In this document: positions 38,266-50,843 of the stretch, one piece after another
Numbering within the stretch: the stretch's first letter is position 1
Layout: each line of letters begins with the position of its first letter
Assembly: GCF_001638985.1 (NCBI RefSeq)
Contig: NW_017265134.1
Span: forward strand, 1,631,289 to 1,695,288
From: Phycomyces blakesleeanus NRRL 1555(-)
Taxonomy: Eukaryota; Mucoromycota; Mucoromycetes; Mucorales; Phycomycetaceae
DNA length: 64,000 nucleotides
Reading direction: 5' to 3'
Made by a program: the position numbers and the translations under genes
The notes under the pieces: generated by a model
Databases searched by the model: none
What the model saw: only the letters and a program-made list of their open reading frames with translations
What the model was told of the DNA's origin: nothing

Positions 38266-39493
38266 CTCAATATTATACTTTTTATGCCTAGCTAAAGCCA
38301 ATATCCTGCCTTGTATTAGAGAGAGAGAGTAAACTTGCAGCAATTTTGTCTGAAATGCTAAAAGTCCACGCCCTCTATATTAAAGGGATTTTATTATTAT
38401 AATAATTATCGCTCGTTAGGGACCAGATATAATTGTCAGATTTTGGATAACAAGTCATGTTTATGTGATCTGATAAAAACAAAACGTCGATTCCCTCCGA
38501 TCAACAATGATTTTATCAATTGATTTGTTACTACCATAAAAGTAATAAATAATCATCGAAAACCACGCTTCATTAAAAGAAAAAATATTGATTTTCTAAT
38601 AAATTTAAAGATATCAGCATGATCTGTACATAAGCTGTTTTAAGAGTATAAGCTCAATATCCCGCTAAATCAGACTCTCTATCTCTCCTTATTATTAGTA
38701 TTGTTGTTGAGCCAATAACGAAAAAAAAATAGAGCCGAAAGTTCCATTATTGGATTTTTCATGTTCTATCTTATTAACCCATGCATAATTTTTCCCATTT
38801 TAATTCATGTGCTTTACTTGACTTTATTTTGTTTTTATTCTTTTAGACAGTGCACAAGGCATAAGGTAAAAAAACAGTTTCAAGATTTATATAGGTACAT
38901 ACATTATTAATTGCCTTGCTTTATTTTTATATGGTTTTGAATACAGTATTAGTAATATTAGTCAGAGCCAAAAAAAAGGTTATTGATTGTTATTATATAT
39001 CTGCAAGAAATAAAAAACAAAAACACGCACGCAAACATTTATTGCTTGAATTTTGCATAGTCAATGCCAGTAAGCTTATTACAAAAGGTGTGCAAATGTG
39101 TTTAGTTTACAGTTGTGCGAGATTAAGAAATTATCTTGAAAGTTAAATAACCTTATTAAGCAAAGAAATAAGAACCCGTCTGTTTAGGTTCATAAATTTT
39201 CTTTAAATTCTTATAATTTTCTTGATAGCTATAAGCTTACAAGTATAAACTCAAATACTATACGATGTGTAAGTTGATCCCTAGTTTTACCTACTTCTCT
39301 ACCGTTTATTTCAAGTGGACACACATTTACTTATTGTCTATAATACGCGCGAGAGTAATTTTTTGACTTGATGGTGAGATGAAATCCGTTCAAAATTTAG
39401 ACGTGTTTACCATTTTTTATGGTTTTTATTTGATGAATGTAGGCATCCCTTGACTATACTCTTTCTTTTTTCTTTTTTTTTTAAAAATATAAT

Positions 39494-40856
39494 TTATGCT
39501 TTCTTAACCTCTTCATTCTTAATCTCTTCCTGCTTGGCGACGACAACAGGAACGGCTGCAAAAGTAGCAGAAGCGGAAGGAGTAGCCTCACCTGCAGCAG
39601 CTGCGGCAGCTGCTTCCTTCAACTTCTTCTCCTTCTTCTCAGCCTTCTTATCCTTCTTGGGCTTCTGCTTCAACTGTGTCTCAATAGGAGGATAAGCAAG
39701 CTTGGTGAGTTCAATAAGGGCAGGGTCTTCAAAGGCCTTGCGGATAGGCTCCAACAATTCGTTAATGGCAGCAATAACACCAGCCTTAAGATCTCCGGGA
39801 TGGACAGTCTTGTCGGCGAAGGCCTTTTCCAAAGACTCATAGTTATTGAATACCATGTTTCCACCGTACTGCTCGGGACGAATGGCGGTAAAGACAGGCT
39901 TGTTACCGTGGAGGGTCTTAAGAGGGAAATAGACTGACTTGACAAAAGAAAGAATACCGTTTTCGGCAATGTTACCCTCTTCACAGAATGCCTTTTTAAT
40001 CTTCTTTTGGACATCCTTGGCGCTGTCAAGGAAATCAATCTTGGAGTCGGGATCAGAGGAAGACATCTTGGAGCCAGCCAAACCAGGTACCATGGCGTTC
40101 ATTAAGTGAGAACGCTTCTTGTAACCCAACTGAGGCAAGTACTTCTCGGCATAGACAAAAATCTTGCGCTGATCAACACCACCAAACTGACAGTCCACAC
40201 CAAGGTACTCCTCATCCAAAGCCTGCATACCGGGATACAACAAACCAGACAACAAGGCAGAGTCAACCTGCTTAACAACCTCAGCACCAGCCTTCTTGGC
40301 ATCGTGCTCAGTCACACAAGCTGCAAGACGCAAGTTATCCATAGAATATTCACGGGACAACTCAAAGCTCGATCCAACAATAAATGTCAATTTTTCAATT
40401 GGGACACCGAGAGAAGTCAAGACAGCCTTGATGAGAGCCTCGTAGTACTTTACACGGTGACCAACGAGTTCCAATGGAGCTTTCATGTTGTCCAAAAAGG
40501 CATGCAAATCGGCCAAAAGAATCTTTACCTATCGACATCATATACATACATATGCTTTTTCTTGAATACTCTGCTGTTGTTTTCTCTGGCACTGGTAATT
40601 CTTAAACTATTTCATATGTATGTATGTATCTATTAGCTGTATTTCTTTTCATTACCTCGACACCAGCAGCCAAGAAGTCTGCAATCTTGGACATGGCAAC
40701 AAAGTAACCAACATGAGGTTTGCCAGTGGGTGCAGTTCCCCAGTACATCTTCAAGTCACGCTCGGCGAGAATCTTCTTAATTTCATCACCACCGAGAACC
40801 TCCTGAAGGTTACGAGTAATAAGAGTGTACTTCTCTTCGGGAGTAAGGGATGCCAT
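39494..40856 (-). CDS. TYS1: Cytoplasmic tyrosyl-tRNA synthetase
   Basis: A class I aminoacyl-tRNA synthetase charging tRNA-Tyr. Two exons (40856-40656, 40528-39494) give 411 aa. The HIGH-type motif is HVGY (residues 48-51, in [12 protein letters not shown]); the KMSKS motif is KMSSS (221-225, in [11 protein letters not shown]). Also visible are [17 protein letters not shown], the tyrosine-pocket region [12 protein letters not shown], and [11 protein letters not shown]. The tail is Lys/Ala/Glu-rich ([20 protein letters not shown]), like fungal cytosolic enzymes, and there is no mitochondrial presequence. The gene lies downstream of eS28 on the same strand. GC-richer codons suggest strong expression. 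Confidence 0.97.
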
Positions 40857-41459
40857 TCGAAAGAAGTTGAGTGGAATAAAAAAAAAGGGTAAAGGGGGAG
40901 GTCCGCGCAAGTGCTAATCAAAATTCTGACTCATATCAACTCAACTTGTCCCACCCCCCAAAAACAAAGCGTCAAAGCCACTTTCTGTGACCACTAGGAT
41001 CCAATCACTCCCCCCATCTTCAACCTTCTTCGTACAATGGCTTTCAATACCCAATTTAAGCATTTCAATATATAGACTACAAATTGTGTAAAGATCCAAA
41101 AAACAAAAAATAAACCAAAGAAGCCATTTGCGATTCCTCGCATAATTCCATGTTCTTTTTCTTTTATAAAATATATGTATATATATATATTTATTACAAT
41201 GTATAATACACACACATATATATACACAAATACGTATATGTACAGTATTGCTTTCTCTAAGTTCTATCAGAATAAAATAAATATTGTACATGTTCCCAGA
41301 ATTTGCATAAAAATCCAAAAAAATATCCAATTGTTCAATTGATGAAATTATAAAAATAAAATGAAGACAAACAGACAACCAAACGAATAGTTTTTTTTTC
41401 TTTCTTTATGAAATGTGAGATTCTTTTTCTTTTGTTGTTGTAGGTTATTTTTGTTGCTC
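40857..41459. other. Intergenic between eS28 and TyrRS
   Basis: TyrRS promoter and eS28 3' side; AT-rich, with a TA run near 41165-41190. No gene is seen. Confidence 0.6.
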
Positions 41460-41949
41460 TTAACGGAGACGACGAGCTTCACGTTCGGATTCCAAGAGAC
41501 ACAAAATGTCGTTCTCACGGACGGGACCCTTGACGTTACGGATGATGCTACGGTTGGTATCATCCATGAACTCAACGCGGACCTGGGTGACACCACCACG
41601 GGATCCAGTACGGCCAAGAACCTTGGTAACCTTAGCGAGCTTAACGGGAGTCTTGGAAGTGTCCTGTAACGAATAAACACATTATTAAGTGGAACTATTA
41701 TTATTACTTATAATATCTTAAAAAAAACAATGTGATGCAGATTGTGATTGGAAAATGAAAATGTATATTTGAAATATATATATCTAAGTGTTCGTATTTT
41801 CGAATATGTATAGGATCTTTTTAAGATTTCGTTTTGATGTTTCTGATATTTGTATTCATCCATTCATCCATTCGTTCGCTTGTGTGTGTGTGTTTGTCTC
41901 ATCTCTTTGCAAATATCCATTCATTGATATCCATCCATTCACTCACCAT
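41460..41949 (-). CDS. RPS28: 40S ribosomal protein eS28
   Basis: A small S1-fold-like protein of the 40S subunit near the mRNA exit. Two coding exons give 68 aa: 41949-41947, holding only the ATG, and 41663-41460. The second encodes [55 protein letters not shown] and ends ARRLR, the eS28 signature. The start is fixed by family length (67-69 aa) and by ATG followed directly by the donor GTGAGTG. The intron is about 283 bp, much longer than most here, as is common for ribosomal-protein first introns. Confidence 0.97.
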
Positions 41950-42732
41950 ATCTAAGGATCGTGAAGAAAGGGAAGGTTCAGATGGGTGTGCCGGCTTGGA
42001 CTGATTTTGGTACTCCACTCCCAACTTTGGATTTTTTTATTTTTTTTATTTTTATTTTTGGTTTTTGGTTTTTGGTTTTTTGGTTTTTTTTTTCGGTAAA
42101 TCTGTGTGTGTTGTGTGTGCATTGGAGATAAAGTCCCACAGTCAAATTCGAAATAGCATAGCCAAAATATCACCTGTAGAGATATGGCATCGACAGCACA
42201 GGCAACAGCACAGTGATAAGTCAGAAACGCACATCTCTGTCATTTTTTTTACACGCACAGGCATATAATAGCATAATCACAACCAGATATTTTTAAATGT
42301 CACATTCATATATTTGTGTCTTTAGAAAGAAAAATGAAGTCCACAGTACTTTTTATACAGTCAGATATAAGCCTTTACATATATAGATGCTGTTACAAGC
42401 CTCTTTAATTCTCTCAAACTATTAACGCACATACATATACATACACATGCATGTATGTGAGTTTTCAGTCTGGTTTTCTTTCTTTAGACTATCTGAGAAA
42501 GAGCTGGCGATGTCATCAAATTTTGATGTATTTTTATTATTATTATCAGAGAGAGAAGGAGGGAGAGGGAGAGAGAGAGAAAGGGAGGGAGAAATAATTC
42601 AACAAAAATGGAAAGATTCCCCCCCCCCCCACTACAATCCGCCCCCCCCCCTCCAATGCCAGACAACCCAGTCTTCTCTCTTTTTTTATATTTTATTTTT
42701 CAATTTTCTTGCAATTATTCTTTCTCAAACTG
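41950..42732. promoter_or_regulatory. Divergent promoter region, eS28 and Dep1-like gene
   Basis: 783 bp between divergent start codons. It contains T-rich blocks near 42034-42094, a GA-rich stretch at 42549-42592, and two C10-type runs at 42617-42649 just upstream of the Dep1 start. No TATA box is assignable with confidence. Confidence 0.55.
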
Positions 42733-44622
42733 ATGGATTCCCTGCTTGAGAAATCAGACGACGGTTGCGAAGATAATGTACCTACACGCCAGAGTTCAAA
42801 GTTGTCCTTAGGTTCTTCTCCATCAGTGTTGAGTGCAGAGGATGGTGAAGGATTGCTTCATTTTGCACAGGGAATTGAAGAAGAAGAGGAGGACGATGAC
42901 GAACTATTTGCTTACCACGCAGACTCCCCAGAACCTCTTTCTAATGAAGCCACTGACATTGAACACGAAAATGACGACGACGACGGCCAATACTCGGCCT
43001 CGCCTCTTTCATCTGTCCCAGACGATTTCCCACTCTCAAGGTCAGCTTCACCAGAACCTGGAGAGGACGATCTCGCAATACGAAAACGAAAAATAGAGAA
43101 TCCTGAAGAAGACGAAGACGACGAAGAAGAGGATGAGGACGAGCCTACAGTAAAAAAGCCACGTTCATTGTTGGATTTGGAGTTTGTGGCAATGGAGGTG
43201 GATAAGGAAACAGAAGTTGAATCTGTACATCCACTCCATGTAAACGAAACTGAAAAGACACCTCAAAACAACAAAGTGACGCCTGCCAAGCGCTTGGATT
43301 CCAAAGAGGTTGATACACGTAGTAGACGGCGGTCGATACGCGGCGAGCCTTTGGAGAAACAGGGAGAGGATGAATCACCAGAGGAAGATGAAGAAGAGGT
43401 ACCAGAAACACCTGAGGAAAAGGGCAAAAGGCTATCGCTTGACACGGAACCAAGGCCGATCAAAACAACACGTTCAAAAGCCCAGTCTCCGACTGAGGAC
43501 AAGTTTAATTTTATGAGTCCTATGTTTTGTGGTGAGTGAAAAAGTGTACATCTTTAAATCTGTATAGATGTGCATATTGTATGTATAATACTTATTATAC
43601 GATATATACATATACATATGCATACACACACATACACACGATTTCTTATTATTATTATTATTATTATTTTCTGGAAAGAACAACCAATGGAAGAAGAGGA
43701 AGAGGAAGAGGAAGATTTGGATAGTCAGCGGAGGCACAACGATGCATTGAAAGCCCTGACATTTATTGAGGTTGAATTTGCAAGACTAAGAGACAAGTAA
43801 GTTGGTAAGATAGGATTGAATTTGAGACTAATGATGTGCATAGAATGTATGAAGAGAAGATGAATGAACTCAATGAAGAAGCAACCATGATAGCCAATGG
43901 TAATATATAATTACATTAAATTAGATTAAATGAATGAATGGTTGTTTGTAATACCAAGGAAAATAATTCAAATATATATTAATTACTTATTGTACTTTTT
44001 TTTTATTGTGCTATAAACTAGGCACACATCCCGAACTGGTGGCTTTGATGGAGGAAATTGAAGCAAAGAAGGGAAAACGGATTCGGGAAGCCGAAGCGTG
44101 GCGAGCATGTCAACACAATAACTTTAGGCAACAGTTTGAGGGGGTTGCCTACCAAGCTAATATGCATTTCGCTGTAAGTTTCGATTTTTGCTATACATGA
44201 TGTGCTAGTACTTTATGAGTTAATTCGAGTAAATGGTTTTGATAGTCAAAGAAGAACGCTTTGAGACGGGAAATATTAGCTTCATTGAATGGGAAAAGAT
44301 TTTCGATGGAGAATGAAAGGGCAAAACTCAACGATGTTACGCCAGGTAGATAATTGTTATATCTTATTTTGGTTTGATTGAGTTTGGAAGATTCTTGTGG
44401 GATTCTTATTAATCTAAAAAGATTATCTTTTCTATATTAATCCTTGTAGATCGGCCATTGTCTGACCCTGCAGTACTTTTACTGCGAAAGAGGCATCAAA
44501 AGGAAGAGTCTGGTGAATTACAAGACATAAAGGAGACCATTGGGTTTCCTATGGCACCTCCGGCTACAGGACTATCGAATAAAGATATTGAAGAAGACCT
44601 ACTTGCCTTACGGGTAAGTTGA
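42733..44622 (+). CDS. DEP1: Dep1/Sds3-family subunit of the Rpd3L histone deacetylase complex
   Basis: Sds3-like proteins (yeast Sds3 and Dep1, animal SUDS3/BRMS1) scaffold the Sin3-Rpd3L deacetylase. Exons are 42733-43531, 43679-43796, 43844-43899, 44022-44173, 44246-44345 and 44450 onward. The N-terminal 265 residues are acidic, Ser-rich and low in complexity. The family domain then reads RRHNDALKALTFIEVEFARL, RDKMYEEKMNELNEEATMIA, NGTHPELVALMEEIEAKKG, and ends GFPMAPPATGLSNKDIEEDL. The acidic lead points to Dep1 rather than Sds3. The 3' end is unsure. Reading through the donor-like GGGTAAGT at 44614 stops at 44622 (465 aa). Splicing to 45083 adds about 21 residues, to 45148. The start is the first ATG in a good context. 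Confidence 0.85.
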
Positions 44623-45312
44623 TTGAAAATACCGTCTTTTTTTTCCTTGAAAATATTCACTTCTTTACAGAGTCGATAGTATGAAATAATCCCAATTCCT
44701 TTTTTTCTTAATTCACTACCTACCTCTTTTTTCCACTACACTCACATATACACATATATACACTCACTCACTATCACACACACATGCATGCACACACGCA
44801 CGCACGCGCACACACACATATCAAGAAAAAAAAACAACCTCTTTTATTATTATTATTAGTATTATTAATATTACCTGTATACATCTTTTGTTCTTCTTCT
44901 TTAAAATACTCCAAGAGAATATATATATATATATATAAAATATATTGTGTATTATTTTATGTTACCATTATCATTATCATTATCACTATTTCCCCCTCCA
45001 CCCCCTCATTTTTTGACAACCTTGTCGATCTTTCTTATTTTTTTTCTTTGTATTTTTATATTTTTTTTATACTTTACTTTAGGTGACACTCCACACGTGT
45101 CACTTTACACGCAAAACTGGGTCCGATCTTCAATTGATTTTTCTATAGATAGGTTGAGTCCGTTTCTAAACTACCAAGAAGTAAGAAGCTAACTCCATGG
45201 TTCTCTTGTTCTGGGTTCTCATTCCAATCTCCGTTTTCTACATCCTATTTTCTTTTCCTTTCTTTATTTTATTGACTGTTGTTTGTTTTTTCGTTTGGTT
45301 GGTGGAATCCCA
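44623..45312. other. Intergenic or possible terminal/leader exon region
   Basis: Mostly T-rich and CA-repeat sequence. The stretch 45083-45180 lies between an acceptor (CTTTAG) and a donor (GTAAGAAG). It could be the last coding exon of the Dep1 gene or an untranslated leader exon of the next gene. Confidence 0.45.
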
Positions 45313-46420
45313 ATGTCAACCACATCACTTCCTCATCAAAGGTCATCATCCAATTCGAGCGATTTGTTACCTTTACCCCGAGACCTCGATGAAGATTCCT
45401 TTTCCAGAGACCTCATTCACCAATTTGACAAGAAGCGGTCTCGGCTGCGATTAGAAATGGTTGAGCTCGAGGTGAGCATCTTCCTATAGATGACTTTCGG
45501 ACATATCCCTTTTTAAGGGACAATGTATATTTATACATGTGTATTTGTGTTTGTGTGTGGCTGAACTTGACAGTTTTTCTATAATAATAATAGTATTATT
45601 AATATTTCTTTGTCTTTTTGTTTTTTTTTTTAAAATAAGAAACTCTTAATAATAATATACTCACCTTTTTCTCCTTTTTTGTCTGTGTCTATTTTGCCAT
45701 AAGAATAGCCACGATGCTCCTTCTCTTCATTCTTCTGCAACTCCACCCACCATGCTCACAGTCTCTCCTTCCCCACCAACACCAACACCAGCACCAGCAC
45801 CGCCACCGTCCACCACTAGCACTTCGCCTGACCCAACAAACCGTCGTCGGTCTGCAGGAGATCTCCTCCGTAGATCGTCTGCTTATTTTAAATCCAAGCT
45901 AGACGCGTTCAAGGTGTCCCGATCGCACGACAATCTTAGAGATGTTCACTCGATTCATGATCCCACCCCTTCAAAAACTCTCGGAATAAGGCACTTGAAA
46001 AAAAAGCCTACTCGCCAAGACTTATTTTCATTATCATCAACGTCTTTACCTCCACCTGCCAAAATTGCTATCAATACCACAATTGCTATTCCTCAGTTTC
46101 AACACAATACCCACCATCAGACACAGCAAGCAACTCTGCATGCTCACTTTGGTGCGATTAAACCACCTGTAATATCTCAATACCCACCAAAGCCATTGCG
46201 GTATTCCCCTGTAGACCCACCCAACGACGACCATAGACCGATTGTCCATCGAATTTCATTGCCACTATTACGTAGAAATCAGCCTGACCCTAATGAAGGC
46301 GGGACGACCCGTAGACGATCAGATACTGAGGCCACTCACCAGAAGAAAAAGGCAATAAATACTCGAAAGAGTAAAAAAGGCAAAGAAAGAGCTAATCTTG
46401 CAGAAGGATCAGCACTCTGA
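45313..46420 (+). CDS. Orphan Ser/Pro/basic protein
   Basis: I do not recognise this protein. Two exons (45313-45471, 45704-46420) join in frame to 291 aa. It begins MSTTSLPHQRSSSNSSDLLP, then has a charged helical segment (RDLIHQFDKKRSRLRLEMVE). A Pro/Thr run follows (PTPTPAPAPPPS), then a basic segment RRRSAGDLLRRSSAYFKSKL, and several RRxS-type sites suited to basophilic kinases. There is no signal peptide or membrane segment, and the C-terminus is rich in Lys/Arg. It is probably a disordered regulatory protein. Its first ATG follows a T-rich leader. It is co-oriented with and close to the Dep1-like gene, and a fused transcript cannot be excluded. Confidence 0.6.
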
Positions 46421-47461
46421 AACACACACACAAAACAACAACATACAAAACCAAAAACCAAAATTACGAACCAAAAAAAAAAAACGATAGACAAACACAC
46501 AAACTTGCACTTGCACTTGTACTTGCACTTGCACTGACTTACACACTCACTTACTCCTTTACTTTTGCACACACTTATACTCTTGCACACTTGTTTAACC
46601 ACTAGCATTTATTTAACACCAATCAATCAACCACATAGAACATTCCTTCTTACAAAACACTCTCTTTTTTTATATATCTTCACTTTGCATTCAACATATA
46701 AGCCCGATACATTTTATTGATTTCTCTTTTCTATAGACGACATGCTCTTTTCTTCTCATATTTATTATTTCATTCATCCATTTCTTTATATGCACATCAA
46801 AATGAAATATATATATATTAATAATTAATAGTTAATAATAGTAATAATAGTAATAATAATAATAGCTCTAATAGCTCTAATAATCTGCATCATTTCCATC
46901 TGTACTTAACCTAATATACATATATACCTTGGTAATAATTTTTCAAATATATTTGAATATTTATACACAAGGTATTTGCTCGCTTTTATTTTCATTTTCA
47001 TTTTTTTGATTGATTAATATATATATATACATAATATTACCCTTGAGGGCATGCCAAAAATTGACCAGCAGGTTCAGTAAAGAACCACTGGTACATAAAT
47101 CACGTTTACGTGTTGGGATCGGCAGTTGCTCATCGGTAGTGACCTCATGTGAACAAGCATTCCCCCTTGAAGAAGAACAAAGGAAAAACAAAAACATTTG
47201 CCACCTACTGGATACTTTATTACGTTTCTCTGTGACGGTTTATGTTTATCGTCGTGATGCCGTATCACCTGTGTGTATGTGTGGGCATGAATGACGTCGA
47301 TCTTATCTAGAAATGAAATGCTATAATAAGCTTCTACAGATTTATTCATAGTCAAATACATATTCAGAAAAAAAAAGATAAATTCTACTACCACTATTAC
47401 CACTACTAATAATAATATTAATAATAAGGAAGAACATATCATATCTCATTGTGGCTTAATT
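46421..47461. other. Intergenic region with short tandem repeats
   Basis: Contains a TTGCAC/TTGTAC hexamer array at 46503-46535 and TAA/TAG-rich repeats at 46825-46882. No gene is seen; short frames on both strands are AT-driven. Confidence 0.6.
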
Positions 47462-48776
47462 ATGGACGTCTCATTCTTACTGTCAAGTGCCATGGTGCTT
47501 GGCCCTGTCGTTGGCTATGTTGACCAAGTAAATTCAATAGACGAATATTTAAAAGAAAAAAACAGAATCTTTTAAAAAATATGCATCAGAAGCTCATTGG
47601 TATTATAGTATGCCATCATTCGCAAGACACAATCGAGTGCAGGTTTCAACTCGGCCACATGTGCAATTCTACTGTTTGCAAAGTAAAGATGTTCAAGAGA
47701 TTATATATATACATATATATATACTTAAAAAAAAAGAAAAGAAATAGAAAAAGTATCACTGGGTGTCTATATTTAATGGCCTTGAACTCACAATTATGTA
47801 TGCATATTAAATTTTATGTATGCATATAATACATATATAAATATAGTATTCTACGTATATTTTTCTGGTAATATATACACATATACGCATATACACATAT
47901 ATACACACACAATACGTATATATATATATATGTATGTCTATGTGTGTATTTGTATAGATTATGTATGCATATTGACTTGAATTTTTCTAAAAGGGTAGGC
48001 AAGCGGTTTGATACTACACTTCTAGTCCAGTCGATTGTCATGATCCTGGCCCAGTTGATCCTATTACAGGTTGTAGTCGAATATCAGCATTCCAGCCCGT
48101 CTACTCTTTACGGAGACGTTCGGTCTTCCTTCTCTTCTAGTTCATTGTTGGACGAAGACCTCCAGGCCGAAGCCGAAGGATATGAAAGCCGTCGTCCGTG
48201 GTACAGACTCCGATTCTGGCATTGGGATCATTACCTCGACTATGTTAATTGCTTATTAGCCTTTACGACCATTATTGCCTTGTTGTATTTCTTTTTACGT
48301 TCCTATCCAGCATTCATTGAGGTGCTTGGTGCCTTGAGTTTAGGTATCGAAAGTACACTTCCAATGCCCCAATGCATCTCGAGCTTTAGACGAAAATCTA
48401 CTTCGGGATTCAGTAAATTGGTTCTTGCCAGTTGGGTAAGATAATAAATAAACTAAAAAGAAGAACGAGAACGAGAACAAGAAATTATAGCATTAGCCAT
48501 AGCAATTACAACAAGCAGCAAATTATAGATATGATAATATGATGTACCATGATACTAATCCAACAATCTTAGTTTTTGGGAGATGGATTCAAGCTTTTTT
48601 ACTTCATTTATACAAACTCTCCCCTTCAGTTTATTATTTGTGGTGCCATTCAGCTCTCTATTGACACTATGATTGTAGTCGAGTTTGTCATATTTTCGTC
48701 CCGTGTCAAGAAATGGATGGGTACCTCAACAAGTTGGTTGCGTGTGGGTGACGAGAATGGTATGTCCCACTTCTAA
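47462..48776 (+). CDS. PQ-loop repeat membrane protein (SLC66A2/Any1-like)
   Basis: A seven-helix PQ-loop protein of the endomembrane system; the yeast relative Any1/Cfs1 modulates phospholipid-flippase phenotypes. Five exons join in frame to 268 aa: 47462-47527, 47609-47682, a 21-nt microexon 47847-47867, 47994-48435 and 48573-48776. The first repeat reads MVLGPVVGYVDQYAIIRKTQ, SSAGFNSATCAILLFAN and, from the microexon, ILRIFFW. It continues VGKRFDTTLLVQSIVMILAQ. A polar loop precedes HWDHYLDYVNCLLAFTTIIA. The second PQ-like loop is FIYTNSPLQFIICGAIQLSI. The first loop has Asp-Gln instead of Pro-Gln, as in some fungal members. Transport substrate is unknown. Confidence 0.9.
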
Positions 48777-50121
48777 AAAGTTGCCAGGACAAATGCTCAA
48801 ATTTGCTTTTGTTTTTTCTTACTTACTTACTCACCAAAACTCTGCTCAACGCTATGTGAATTGAAGATCCCGCTTTCTTGCATGACGATAGTGAACATTG
48901 AACATTGAAACCTGAAACTATAACTTTATTACAAGTCAACTTTATTTATCATTTTTATAAAATAAACAAATCAAGTAAAGAAGAATCCTTGAAATATATT
49001 TTATTTTTCGATGGAGTTAACTTTTAAGAATATTCATCCTATATATATCTTTATTTCATAATACTTCTTTCAAGTCCTCCTTTTTGTTTCGTAATAAAAA
49101 CTTTTCTTGATTCTCAAGTAACACCAAATATCTCTTGAATCTATAATAATTAAAATATTTTTGTGTTTCAAAATTTATTTATACCAAATAAACATGCAAA
49201 CATACAAACATACATATAATAGATATATAGTTATTTTATAATATTGATTATATTGCTTGTACGCATTATTTGCAAACATTAACACTGCTAATGAATATTA
49301 ACAATAATTTCAATAATATCAATAACAAATTGTTCGCCATATAATAATATCCATCAATATACAGATTTGCTTGCTTCTTTGTACAGAAATACTGTAATAA
49401 CCAAAGTACAGTGTAAAATGAACTTGAACCCCCTTTGTTCCAACGTAGACTGATGATTGGCTGATATAACAAGCCTCCCAAACGGTTTGTTAGATGATTA
49501 TAATACCTTTTTTATGTGATATATTCCACATATATACATATATCTTGGATAAGATGCTCAGTCTAGCTCTAATACTATCTAGTGCAATAATACTTCATTA
49601 GATTTTTTTTAATTATTCACTATTGTGGGATTTATTAAAAAAGAATAAGATTGAAATCTTCAAAAAAGAAAAATATCAGGTACGTGACATCACACGCCAC
49701 CCGTTTATACACATGTGTATTGTAAAAAAAAATGAAGAGGAAAAAAATTAACTGCCACAAAAATTTTTTCCAGACAAAAGCATAGCCAACAAGTGCAAAG
49801 AAGTCTTCCTTCTCTTTTTTTGCCGCTTCCCCCCTTCAGCCAAGTGCAAAGTTTGTCAGGTAAGATTAACGGACGAACAAGGTCCTTCTGTACATCAAAC
49901 AGAAAAAAGGAGAGAACACCCCGGGATTACGACAAACGAAACCCCTCCTCTTCATCCTTTCTCGACCTGATCGCCATCAATCGCCAACTCTCTTCATCAT
50001 CAAACTTATTGTTTTTGTTTATATTTTTTATGTACTCCTGCTGTTTAATATTATCAATATATTTACCGCTGTCATTACTACAACTACTATCCTCCATTCT
50101 CATCGATATGACGCCTACAGC
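48777..50121. other. Intergenic upstream of eL21
   Basis: 1.3 kb, AT-rich at first and C/T-rich over the last 300 bp before eL21, as often seen in ribosomal-protein promoters. A frame at 49793-50188 overlaps the eL21 first exon in another frame and is not supported. Confidence 0.6.
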
Positions 50122-50843
50122 ATGCCTCACTCTTTCGGTCGTAAGTATCCTTTCTGTTCATGATCATGAAAAAAAACAGAAACTATGAACAAGTGGAAAA
50201 TAATAACAAAAATCATATTCAATCACACCTCCTTAACTCTATTTTGCTTTTTCTATTACTATTATCATCATACAGTCCGTGCTCGCACCCGTCACATGTT
50301 CTCGCGCAAGTTCCGCGACCATGGTGCTATCCCCTTGTCTACCTACTTGACCATCTACAAGACTGGTGACATCGTTGACATCAAGGCCAACGCTGCTGTC
50401 CAGAAGGGTATGCCCCACAAGTTCTACCACGGTCGCACTGGTGTCGTCTACAACGTCACCAAGTCCGCTGTTGGTGTCATCATCAACAAGCGTGTTGGCA
50501 ACCGCTACATCGAGAAGCGTGTCAACATCCGTGTTGAGCACATCAAGCACTCCAAGTGCCGTCAGGAGTTCTTGGACCGCGTCAAGGAGAACGCCCAGAA
50601 GAAGCAGGCTGCCAAGGATGCTGGTGGTAAGTTTTGTGAAAATTTTAGTAAAAAAATTTTTATAAAAAAAAGGGTGGCTTTGATTGAATGAGGTTCCTGA
50701 TATCTATTGTTTTTTTAACTTCTTTTACAGTTATCGTCAGCATGAAGAGAGCTCCCGTCCAGCCTCGCACTGCCCGTTACGTCTCTACTGCTAAGAACGT
50801 TCCCCAGACCATCACTGCCATCCCTTACGAGACCCTTTTGTAA
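50122..50843 (+). CDS. RPL21: 60S ribosomal protein eL21
   Basis: A large-subunit ribosomal protein. Three exons (50122-50140, 50276-50626, 50731-50843) join to 160 aa, the yeast eL21 length. The start MPHSFG then [20 protein letters not shown] is the family N-terminus. The KOW-like core has [20 protein letters not shown] and [20 protein letters not shown], then [20 protein letters not shown]. The end is [20 protein letters not shown] plus YETLL. The second exon is strikingly GC-rich with C-ending codons compared with its surroundings, the usual sign of translational selection in highly expressed fungal genes. An earlier ATG (50108) is out of frame. Confidence 0.98.

Larger units (their letters stand above)
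34285..39493. other. Gene-poor island with DNA-transposon remnants
   Basis: 5.2 kb upstream of CSE1 and downstream of TyrRS. Outside the elements listed separately it is AT-rich, and I can support no gene. A GTGTGTGGGTGG-type repeat lies at about 35625-35690. Confidence 0.65.

Noticed and set aside
49793..50188. 131-codon frame upstream of eL21
   Set aside because: Out of frame with eL21 and overlaps its first exon; probably leader sequence.
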